Assembly (NCBI GenBank): GCA_903885895.1
Contig: CAISKC010000163.1
Span: 1-6,921, forward strand
Direction: 5' to 3'
Source: an uncultured Legionella sp.
GTDB lineage: Bacteria > Pseudomonadota > Gammaproteobacteria > Legionellales > Legionellaceae
Length of the DNA stretch: 6,921 bases
How positions within the stretch are numbered: the stretch's first letter is position 1; every line of letters begins with the position of its first letter. The notes beneath the pieces were generated by a model. That model had not been told where the DNA came from. It was given only the letters and a program-made list of their open reading frames with translations, and did no database searches. This document shows positions 1 to 6,177 of this stretch, piece after piece. The position numbers and the translations under genes are program-made.

Positions 1-26
1 GTCGTTGCACTCCTTTGTCCACCCTA
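1..26. repeat. Partial dispersed palindromic repeat at left edge (putative)
   Basis: Read on the minus strand, this stretch begins GTAGGGTGGACAAAGGAG and continues into GCAACGAC at the window edge. That resembles, from memory, one half of a family of dispersed palindromic repeats of many gammaproteobacteria, in which a GGTGGAC arm pairs with a GTCCACC arm. Only one arm lies inside the window, so pairing cannot be seen and the call rests on recollection of the family. No coding frame of note crosses it. Confidence 0.3.
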
Positions 27-49
27 CACTTCTGTTGTGTTATTTTTTA

Positions 50-75
50 ATAAAAATTTATGAGGGGATCCCTCA
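50..75 (-). terminator. Candidate Rho-independent terminator of efp
   Basis: On the minus strand, downstream of efp, TGAGGG and CCCTCA form a perfect 6-base stem (61-66 and 70-75) around a 3-base loop. It is followed within four bases by a TTTTT run in an AT-rich stretch. The shape fits an intrinsic terminator about 100 bases after the efp stop. The same bases are the outer arm of the larger palindrome at 61-137, so the terminator may be a by-product of that repeat. The stronger 10-base stem at 86-95/104-113 could also stop or protect the transcript. Confidence 0.45.
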
Positions 76-137
76 GCCGCCCTCTGGGCACCTTCTGTAT
101 AGGGAAGGTGCCCGATAGAGCGGATGAGGGTAGATCC
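61..137. repeat. Long imperfect palindrome, REP/MITE-like element
   Basis: Nested arms pair in order: GGATC (66-70) with GATCC (133-137), CCTCA (71-75) with TGAGG (125-129), CCG (77-79) with CGG (121-123), CTCT (82-85) with AGAG (117-120), and a perfect 10-base core GGGCACCTTC (86-95) with GAAGGTGCCC (104-113) around an 8-base loop. Small bulges separate the blocks, so the whole unit can fold into one rod. It is more GC-rich than its surroundings. From memory it resembles the dispersed repeats reading CCCTCATCCGCCC...GGGCACCTTC seen in many gammaproteobacterial genomes. The pairing is seen directly; membership of that family is inferred. Confidence 0.7.
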
Positions 138-177
138 AATATGAACATCGTTGTAACAAGGAATCTTGAATCAGACG

Positions 178-738
178 TTACTCTTTTGCACGTGAGACAT
201 ACGTCCCTGTGCGTGTATCTACTTTCACAATTTCGCCCACCTGCACAAACAAAGGCACGCGTACCACAGCGCCCGTTTCTAATGTAGCAGGTTTACCGCC
301 ACCGCCGGAGGTATCTCCTTTCAATCCAGGATCAGTTTCCGTAATCATTAAGGTTACGAAAATGGGCGGCGTAATAGCAAGTGGTTCATTATTCCATAAA
401 GTCACAATACAAATATCTTGTTCTTTTAACCATAACGCAGCATCCCCAACACTCGCTTCATTCAGCGCATATTGTTCAAAATTATCTGGCATCATAAAAT
501 GCGATAATTCTCCATCATTATACAAATATTGCATTTCGACATCGACAACATCCGCAGCCACAAAGGTATCATTGGCTTTATAAGTCCGCTCAACCACCCG
601 CCCAGTTTTCAAATTGCGAATTTTAAGCCGTGTGAATGCTTGCCCTTTACCTGGCTTTACAAATTCACATTCTAAGATGTTGCAAGGTGCGTCATCCACC
701 ATAATTTTTTTGCCAATTTTCAACTCATTGGTATTCAT
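178..738 (-). CDS. efp: Elongation factor P
   Basis: Cytoplasmic translation factor that binds between the ribosomal P and E sites and promotes peptide bond formation at polyproline stretches. The product is 186 residues, against 188 for E. coli EF-P, and collinear with it. It shows the N-terminal KOW-like domain with EFVKPGKGQAF (25-35), followed by two OB-fold domains with YLYNDGE, CIVTLWNNEP, DPGLKGDTSGGGGKPATLETGA and the C-terminal VDTRTGTYVSR. Lys31 in PGKG matches the E. coli lysine that receives beta-lysine, and epmB lies divergently 72 bases away, so this protein is very probably modified. The ATG at 738 is supported by GGAG six bases upstream (745-748). It ends about 40 bases before a large palindrome that may provide its terminator. 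It carries an unusual Asn-Thr-Asn start but nothing damaged. Identification is secure from sequence similarity. Confidence 0.97.
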   Translation of the reverse strand: MNTNELKIGKKIMVDDAPCNILECEFVKPGKGQAFTRLKIRNLKTGRVVERTYKANDTFVAADVVDVEMQYLYNDGELSHFMMPDNFEQYALNEASVGDAALWLKEQDICIVTLWNNEPLAITPPIFVTLMITETDPGLKGDTSGGGGKPATLETGAVVRVPLFVQVGEIVKVDTRTGTYVSRAKE

Positions 739-810
739 TTATCACTCCGGGCTTGCGATCTTGTGTGGTTTTCGTTACAGTCCGCACAGTTTATCAATTA
801 TGTACAGTGA
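739..810. promoter_or_regulatory. Divergent efp/epmB promoter region
   Basis: This 72-base spacer must hold the efp leader and the epmB start signals unless transcripts begin inside the genes. On the minus strand a TTGATA hexamer (rc at 793-798) could be a -35 for efp, but no good -10 follows at the usual distance. The efp ribosome site GGAG (745-748) is clear. For epmB no Shine-Dalgarno is evident, and a TTATGT near 797-802 is the only weak -10 candidate, which would give a very short leader. Exact promoters cannot be assigned by eye. Confidence 0.3.
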
Positions 811-1812
811 ATGCGAGATTCTACCCCACATTGGCAAAAAATTCTGGCGAATGGTTTTTCCTCAGTCCAAGAACTGCTCAAACATCTCAATCTGCCACCT
901 GATTTAGGTTCAAACTCAGCAGAGCAAACTTTTAAAACACGTGTCCCACGCCGGTTCGTAGACAAAATGGAACCAGGGAACCCCAAAGATCCCTTATTAC
1001 TTCAAGTCTTGGCTGCAGAGCAAGAATTACAGGTGACGCCCACATTTCATACAGATCCACTGCAAGAAGCTGCGGCCAATCTTATCCCTGGTCTCATTCA
1101 TAAATACGCCAACCGTGTACTACTGACCGTCACAGGGGTTTGTGCCATCAATTGTCGTTTTTGTTTCCGGCGCCACTTTCCTTACACTGAAAACAATCCG
1201 GGGCAGCTTGGGTGGCAACATGCCATGACCTATATACAAGAACACCCTAGTATCCATGAAGTCATTTTAAGTGGCGGTGATCCTTTATTAGCCTCGGATC
1301 AACTCTTAAACCTACTATTTTCTTCTTTGGCAAAAATTGACCATGTGCAAACCATTCGGATCCATACGCGTGTTCCCATCGTATTACCAGAACGAATTCA
1401 AGAAGATTTCATAACATTGCTCACCACAAAACGCTTCCGTATCGTAGTCGTCGTGCATTGCAATCATCCACGCGAATTAGACGACGACGTGCATCAAGCT
1501 TGCGAGAAAATGCAGAAAGCGGGATGTTTATTGTTAAATCAGTCCGTGTTGTTAAAAGAAATCAACGACCACAGCACCATCTTAGCGACACTAAGCCAAC
1601 GCCTATTCGCTTGTGGTATCTTACCCTATTATTTACATCTGCTGGATCCTGTACAAGGTGCACAGCATTTTGATCTCAGTTTGGAAAACGCGCTCAACAT
1701 TTATCATGACTTACAAAGTCAACTACCAGGTTATTTGGTACCTAAATTAGTCAGAGAACTTGCCAACATGCCTTATAAAACGATTATTGGAAGTGAACGA
1801 TCATGCGCTTAA
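811..1812 (+). CDS. epmB: EF-P beta-lysylation protein EpmB (radical SAM lysine 2,3-aminomutase)
   Basis: Converts (S)-alpha-lysine to (R)-beta-lysine with S-adenosylmethionine, a [4Fe-4S] cluster and pyridoxal phosphate; EpmA then attaches the product to EF-P. The 333-residue protein aligns from memory along the whole of E. coli EpmB (342). Visible motifs are TRVPRRFVDKMEPGNPKDPLL (43-63), PGLIHKYANRVLL, the radical SAM cysteines CAINCRFC (Cys111, Cys115, Cys118) followed by FRRHFPYTEN, SGGDPLLASD, RIHTRVPIVLPERI, LLNQSVLLKEIND, GILPYYLHLLDPVQGAQHF and GYLVPKLVREL. Lys323, in PYKT, sits where the PLP-binding lysine (EPSKT in E. coli) is expected. The ATG is fixed by an in-frame TGA immediately before it (808-810), although the ribosome site is weak. 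The 3' end overlaps the convergent large gene by four bases. Confidence 0.95.
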   Translation: MRDSTPHWQKILANGFSSVQELLKHLNLPPDLGSNSAEQTFKTRVPRRFVDKMEPGNPKDPLLLQVLAAEQELQVTPTFHTDPLQEAAANLIPGLIHKYANRVLLTVTGVCAINCRFCFRRHFPYTENNPGQLGWQHAMTYIQEHPSIHEVILSGGDPLLASDQLLNLLFSSLAKIDHVQTIRIHTRVPIVLPERIQEDFITLLTTKRFRIVVVVHCNHPRELDDDVHQACEKMQKAGCLLLNQSVLLKEINDHSTILATLSQRLFACGILPYYLHLLDPVQGAQHFDLSLENALNIYHDLQSQLPGYLVPKLVRELANMPYKTIIGSERSCA

Positions 1813-1841
1813 TCGGAAAAACTATGCCGATTACCATGATC
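1799..1841. repeat. Bulged inverted repeat over convergent stop codons
   Basis: GATCATG (1799-1805) pairs with CATGATC (1835-1841), and TAATCGG (1810-1816) pairs perfectly with CCGATTA (1827-1833) around a 10-base loop. Four unpaired bases on one side and one on the other separate the two stems, giving 14 base pairs in total. The structure covers the TAA of epmB and the TAA of the opposing large gene. There is no T-run on either side, so it is not a standard intrinsic terminator. It could stabilise the two mRNA 3' ends or help polymerases stop where the genes collide. Confidence 0.5.
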
Positions 1842-4097
1842 TGAATCCAAATCCCTGCCTGGGCCTTTCGGAACTGAAAAAATTAAATTAGAAAGTTTGG
1901 TTACTTTTTTCAAATGACTTTCAATAATTCTATTGAGTGGATCCGTCTTATAGATGAGGTGTTTCTTCCAGAAAGTAAACGTGTTATCACTGTCTTCTCT
2001 CTTATGAAGCTGCGTGTATTTTAAGCTTGCACCCTTTAAAATTGATTCTGTTTGTGTCAAATCAAACTCTTCGGGTGAATTTTTTAACTCATACAAATCA
2101 CTTAGTAAATCATTCGCTAAGCTGACACTATCAGGATTATATATCCCAAAAACTTGGCTAAATGGAAAATAAGATAAAAAAGAGCGCCATTGGATGTAGC
2201 TTTCCAAATCAGCGATGAGGTTATCTTGCAACAGTGTCTCAGCATAACTTGAGCGAGACAATTGATTGAGACTATCGAATAACTGCTGATAAATAATCGG
2301 CTCACCCTCTATAGTCTCTTTATTGATACGATGTAATGCTGTATTTAAACCAACAAGGTATGCATGCACACTTTGCCGTTTTTGATAATGATCCTTATAG
2401 GGATTGTTCATTTGTTTTTGCACAAGATAGACCGTCTTCGCTACCCAATCGTCTTGCGGTGATGGCAACAAAGCTTGATAACGTTCTAAAGTATCCAAAA
2501 CCGACCCAATATATTTTCTAGAATCTGGGATGATTTTACTAATTTCATGTAGAAAAAATCCACTTGGAGATGACTGGCTCTTTATCTTAGCCATCACTTT
2601 TTTTAATACGTTTTTTGCCTCTTGCGGTGGCAGTCGCATAGATTGATAAAGCGCGTTTTTAATATCTTTCGCGAAGGCATTAGATTGCCAATTTTTTGTA
2701 AAATTACCTTTCTGTTCCCCTCTCAATGACCCAGAACTAAACCGAGTAAGCGGGACACGATAATGATAGTCAGTGATAATAGATTTTAAACAAAATTGTA
2801 AATATGACAATTCATCCGTCACCAATGGCTCATTATGTGTCATCTTGTCTATACGAGCAACCCCTTGCGGTTCATCCAAAATATCCTCTAAACGATTCAC
2901 ATCTGGCATGCTGAACATCGTTAAAAGATCTTGATAAAACTCAGTATAAGGGGCCGATTTTAATCGTTTGCATTCACGAAAGACATCTTCTTTAACATAA
3001 GGCTTCTGACGCTCAGCAGGCATAACATTTTTTTCAAAAAACCAATTAAACGTCGCCGGAAATATTGCTTTGAATAATTCGCGATGCTCTTGGCTAATAA
3101 ATAATTTAGAATCCATCACATACCGCTTTCGATCATAATAAATCCGGCGTTTGTGATATCCGCGGACTAATGGACGTTGAGCTAGCATTTTATAAGATTG
3201 CATTGCTTGACACAGATTGACAAACCGTTCTTTCTTGCTCAATTGCTTTTGTGGAATATCTAATTTATGCGATATAAACCCACCACCAGAACGGGATCCG
3301 TGCCAATAATGACTTTTGGCATCTTTGGGTAAAACATTATGCTCGATATTAAATTTCAACAAGCTGTCTTGTGTTAAAATCTGGCTCTCTGGAGGACATA
3401 CGGCCATACCTTCTTTCGTTGCTAATGCAGCACCATGCCGTCCAGGCAGATAATTAAAAGCAACGCGCGTCTTTGGGTTCATAAACACATATCGATCCGG
3501 ATGTTGCGGATCAAAAAATGGTTTATGTTCATTTAACATCAATGTGATTTGCGCATGTTGAACGCTTGGCGGCACATGATAAGATTCTGGATCATCACGA
3601 CGATCAGGTCCTGGCACGGGGTCAACTAAAAATAAATTAATTTTAATGCTAGGATGGAGCAAATAAATAATATTAGCCAAACGCACACAATTATCTGCGC
3701 CACGACTAAATCCTTGGAGATTCAATTCCTTAGGTAACACATCTCCATTTTGTGCAATCACTTCTTCTATATAAGTCGTTGCTTCCATGATAGAGCTTTC
3801 AACACCCTCTCCTGACAGTTGTTTCATAGCATTGCGAAATTTATGCATCTGCTCATTCGCCAACTGCGGATCATGCGTCTTTTTCCCTTCCTGATAAAAA
3901 TAGGTTCCTGGTGTAGGATGCTCTGGCGTTCCGTCACATCCAGGGCCATCAATTAACCAAGCTACAACTCTGGAATTAGGTGCTTTCGCTAATTCATTAA
4001 TCTGATTATGCGCGCTCACTAATACCGTCTCATGCGTTGTACGATGATTCCCAGTCCCTAAAAATGTGATACTAACTGTGGTCTTAGTTTTTGGCAT
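1809..4097 (-). CDS. DUF2235/Tle1-like alpha/beta-hydrolase protein, candidate secreted effector
   Basis: I do not recognise a named gene. With the ATG at 4097 the protein has 762 residues. A TTG three codons upstream (4106) is possible but lacks a ribosome site, whereas GAG lies four bases before the ATG. The N-terminal ~270 residues look like an alpha/beta hydrolase: ITFLGTGNHRT (10-20) resembles the FDGTGN start of DUF2235/Tle1 lipases; LQGFSRGADNCVRLAN contains the GxSxG elbow (Ser131); LVDPVPGP gives Asp159; PGRHGAAL gives His221. These make a plausible Ser-Asp-His triad. Residues ~280-762 are charged, probably helical, and match no domain I know. No signal peptide or membrane segment is visible. 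The GxSRGA...DPVPG layout recalls hydrolase-like Legionella and Coxiella proteins delivered by Dot/Icm; the C-terminus ends HSFSD with a hydrophobic residue at -3 but lacks a clear glutamate block. Secretion and lipase activity are inferences. Confidence 0.8.
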   Translation of the reverse strand: MPKTKTTVSITFLGTGNHRTTHETVLVSAHNQINELAKAPNSRVVAWLIDGPGCDGTPEHPTPGTYFYQEGKKTHDPQLANEQMHKFRNAMKQLSGEGVESSIMEATTYIEEVIAQNGDVLPKELNLQGFSRGADNCVRLANIIYLLHPSIKINLFLVDPVPGPDRRDDPESYHVPPSVQHAQITLMLNEHKPFFDPQHPDRYVFMNPKTRVAFNYLPGRHGAALATKEGMAVCPPESQILTQDSLLKFNIEHNVLPKDAKSHYWHGSRSGGGFISHKLDIPQKQLSKKERFVNLCQAMQSYKMLAQRPLVRGYHKRRIYYDRKRYVMDSKLFISQEHRELFKAIFPATFNWFFEKNVMPAERQKPYVKEDVFRECKRLKSAPYTEFYQDLLTMFSMPDVNRLEDILDEPQGVARIDKMTHNEPLVTDELSYLQFCLKSIITDYHYRVPLTRFSSGSLRGEQKGNFTKNWQSNAFAKDIKNALYQSMRLPPQEAKNVLKKVMAKIKSQSSPSGFFLHEISKIIPDSRKYIGSVLDTLERYQALLPSPQDDWVAKTVYLVQKQMNNPYKDHYQKRQSVHAYLVGLNTALHRINKETIEGEPIIYQQLFDSLNQLSRSSYAETLLQDNLIADLESYIQWRSFLSYFPFSQVFGIYNPDSVSLANDLLSDLYELKNSPEEFDLTQTESILKGASLKYTQLHKREDSDNTFTFWKKHLIYKTDPLNRIIESHLKKVTKLSNLIFSVPKGPGRDLDSDHGNRHSFSD

Positions 4098-4128
4098 TTT
4101 GCTCAAAATAAATAAACAATCTATTTAA

Positions 4129-4137
4129 ATTATAGCA
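4129..4137 (-). promoter_or_regulatory. Extended -10 promoter for the large hydrolase gene
   Basis: On the minus strand the sequence reads TGCTATAAT, a consensus -10 hexamer with the TGn extension, about 31 bases before the ATG at 4097. No good -35 is present, which is acceptable for extended -10 promoters. The hexamer lies in the AT-rich near-palindrome CTATAATTTAAATAG (4121-4135), which might be an operator. It suggests the hydrolase gene can be transcribed separately from the glycosyltransferase upstream. Confidence 0.5.
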
Positions 4138-4165
4138 AACTATATAAACTTTGAACTAACATGGG

Positions 4166-5332
4166 TTAGAAATAAGAGATTAAGTCCGTTGCCATCTTTT
4201 GCATAATATCGTCACGTTGATATTTTTTAATAAATTCCACCCGTGTGTGAACCCCGAAATCCAGTTTACCCATTGTCTTTAAAGCATGTTCTACATTACC
4301 TGGCTTAAAGACAAATGCATTGCTCACTTCTGTTTGAATAAACTCGGCAGCATACCCTACCACGCCCGCTAAAATGGGTTTGCCCGTTGCCGCATACTCA
4401 AATAATTTGGAAGGTAATATTTTACGAAAAGCATGCGTATCATTCAGGTGTAACAATAATAGATCTGCTTGAGCATACGCTTGAATAAGTGCCTCACCCT
4501 GCATCATGGGTAGCAATACGACATTCGAACAATCCATTGCTTGTATAGCTGCTTCCAAATGTGACTTCCGCTCGCCAACACCCATAATTTTGATTTGCGC
4601 ACATCCCTCTAAACGCTTGGCCAATTGCGGAATAATGTACTCTAATCCTTGACCATCACCGATATGCCCCACATAAAGAATCGTCAATGGTTCACTGGCT
4701 TGATTGATAGACTCAAACCCGCCTTGAAGAAAATCGTTGTCGATGCCATTTGGATAATACGTTAATTTTTTTTCAGGAAAGCGCTGCTGTACATAAGGTT
4801 GAAATCCTTGCGACATCAAATTGACATGATGCGCAGCTGCAAAGGTCCAATGTTCTATTTTGGCAAACACTGGTTTGATCAGGCGTGATACCAGCTTGGG
4901 TAAAACGTCCCCCAGACTATCAACAAATAAAGCGCGAATATCTAAAAAAAGAATCGATTGCTGCTGTCGTGCTACCCAAGCAGCCAAACTGGCCATCATC
5001 AAGCGCGACGAGCTTGCATAGACCACTTTATAGTTTTCATATCGAACCATTTTTCTAACTTGCCGCGCATACAAGAAAAAAGCCCATCCTTGACCCAAAA
5101 GTCCAGGATGATGTTTGGGAATAGGAATACGTCGAATACACAATTGACCATAATGCTCAAGTTCGCAAACATCAGATTGAAAATGATTTTTATGAGTATG
5201 CATCGTGGTAATCAAATCAATTTTTATGTCATCCCGCTGCATTTTCAGCAATTGTTCCATGAGCGCAGTCATGCGAAACGAACCAACGCCTGAGTCAGGA
5301 TAATAATCAAAAGAAAGCACTAACAATTTCAT
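4166..5332 (-). CDS. Glycosyltransferase, GT-B fold, family 4 type (WbuB-like)
   Basis: Probably moves a sugar from a nucleotide-sugar donor to a lipid- or saccharide-linked acceptor at the inner membrane face, as in O-antigen or exopolysaccharide synthesis; donor and acceptor cannot be told from sequence. The 388 residues fit a two-domain GT-B enzyme. MKLLVLSFDYYPDSGVGSFR (1-20) is the N-terminal strand and glycine-rich loop; DIRALFVDSL (131-140) corresponds to the DIRDLWPDS segment of WbuB-like enzymes but lacks the second Asp and the Trp; PNGID (194-198) opens the C-terminal domain; YVGHIGDGQGLEYII (220-234) and LPSKLFEYAATGKPILAG (306-323) are the donor-binding signatures, with Glu312 the conserved EX7E-type acid. 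The ATG at 5332 has GAG five bases upstream and AAGGA further up. It lies 68 bases upstream of the hydrolase gene on the same strand, without an obvious terminator, so read-through is likely. No other polysaccharide gene is in view. Confidence 0.88.
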   Translation of the reverse strand: MKLLVLSFDYYPDSGVGSFRMTALMEQLLKMQRDDIKIDLITTMHTHKNHFQSDVCELEHYGQLCIRRIPIPKHHPGLLGQGWAFFLYARQVRKMVRYENYKVVYASSSRLMMASLAAWVARQQQSILFLDIRALFVDSLGDVLPKLVSRLIKPVFAKIEHWTFAAAHHVNLMSQGFQPYVQQRFPEKKLTYYPNGIDNDFLQGGFESINQASEPLTILYVGHIGDGQGLEYIIPQLAKRLEGCAQIKIMGVGERKSHLEAAIQAMDCSNVVLLPMMQGEALIQAYAQADLLLLHLNDTHAFRKILPSKLFEYAATGKPILAGVVGYAAEFIQTEVSNAFVFKPGNVEHALKTMGKLDFGVHTRVEFIKKYQRDDIMQKMATDLISYF

Positions 5333-5381
5333 CGTTGCTCACGTCCTTACTGTGAACGGGGGATAGGGCACCCATACATTC

Positions 5382-5387
5382 ATCATA
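5382..5387 (-). promoter_or_regulatory. Possible -10 box for the glycosyltransferase gene
   Basis: TATGAT on the minus strand, five of six matches to the -10 consensus, lies about 50 bases before the ATG at 5332. A poor TTTATT 16 bases upstream is the only -35 candidate. The rest of the 136-base divergent spacer (5333-5468) is AT-rich towards the dehydrogenase gene and shows no repeat or riboswitch-like fold. Confidence 0.25.
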
Positions 5388-5468
5388 CTCAGATCAGAAT
5401 GAAAATAAAACAGAAAAATAAAGGCAGCTCATGTAAAATATAGAACTTGGTTATCACACGAGAAAATC

Positions 5469-6152
5469 ATGCCTAAACCTCTTATTATCATTACAGGCGC
5501 GAGTGCCGGTATTGGCGCAACCCTCGCAAATCTGTTCTCTGCTGCTGGGTACCCCTTAGGCCTTATCTCAAGAAATCTCAAAGCACTGCAGGCACTCGAG
5601 TTGCCAAATACGTTATGCCTGGCGGCCGACATTACGGATTATGATGCTTTAAAACAAGCTATCCACACCGCAGAGCAAACATATGGACCGGTTGATTGCT
5701 TAATTAATAATGCAGGGTATGCGCAGTTTGGTGATTTTTCTGAGCAAACACATGACTCGCATGAACGCACCGTTCAAACCAATCTTATTGGTGTTATCAA
5801 TGGGATCGATGTCGTGTTACCGGGGATGCGCGCGAGAAAAAAAGGCAGCATTATTAACATCAGCTCTTTAGCTGATCGCAAAGCCAGACCTTTGGTCCCC
5901 GTGTATGCCGCCACAAAGGCCGCCGTCAAAAGTTTAAGTGAATCACTTAGGATGGCCAACGCACAATATGGCATACGAATTTGTAATGTTGCACCGGCAA
6001 AAGTACAAACCGCTATGGTCACCAAAAATGTGCCTGAGAATCAGATTATGAGTATAGAAAGCGTCGCCAATACCGTTCGCTGGATTTACGAACAGCCACA
6101 AGAAATTTGTATACGCGATATTGTCATGGCTTCCACTTTTTATGAGGCTTAA
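5469..6152 (+). CDS. Classical short-chain dehydrogenase/reductase (SDR)
   Basis: An NAD(P)(H)-dependent oxidoreductase of the classical SDR family, substrate unknown. The cytosolic 227-residue protein has the Rossmann cofactor motif TGASAGIG (9-16), Arg35 after the second strand (SRN, favouring NADP), DIT (54-56), the NNAG motif (80-83), Asn105, Ser133 and YAATK (Tyr146, Lys150), so the Asn-Ser-Tyr-Lys tetrad is complete. It is somewhat shorter than the usual 240-260 residues, with a compact C-terminus ending ASTFYEA. The usual PGxVxT loop reads APAKVQT here, with Ala in place of Gly. Overall it is closest in feel to YdfG-like serine or 3-hydroxy acid dehydrogenases, but that is only a resemblance. 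The ATG has GAG six bases upstream. It is divergent from the glycosyltransferase and convergent with the release-factor-like gene 25 bases downstream, so it is likely monocistronic. Confidence 0.92.
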   Translation: MPKPLIIITGASAGIGATLANLFSAAGYPLGLISRNLKALQALELPNTLCLAADITDYDALKQAIHTAEQTYGPVDCLINNAGYAQFGDFSEQTHDSHERTVQTNLIGVINGIDVVLPGMRARKKGSIINISSLADRKARPLVPVYAATKAAVKSLSESLRMANAQYGIRICNVAPAKVQTAMVTKNVPENQIMSIESVANTVRWIYEQPQEICIRDIVMASTFYEA

Positions 6153-6177
6153 ATTGTCAGTAAGTTTTCAACCTAAT

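Noticed and set aside
26..48. Possible plus-strand terminator (ACAC...GTGT followed by TTTTTT)
   Set aside because: The stem is only four base pairs and no plus-strand gene ends just before it within the window.
60..287. 75-codon plus-strand frame through the left palindrome
   Set aside because: It starts inside a hairpin repeat and ends antisense to efp; no ribosome site.
209..583. Open frame of 124 codons on the plus strand inside efp
   Set aside because: It lies wholly opposite the well-identified efp, has no ribosome site and its product resembles nothing; it is an antisense shadow.
614..907. Plus-strand frame crossing the efp start, the spacer and the start of epmB
   Set aside because: It overlaps two secure genes in other frames and the product has no recognisable features.
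1458..1673. 71-codon plus-strand frame nested in epmB
   Set aside because: Out-of-frame shadow of conserved radical SAM sequence.
4958..5293. 111-codon plus-strand frame inside the glycosyltransferase gene
   Set aside because: Antisense to a clear GT-B enzyme, with low-complexity, non-conserved-looking sequence.
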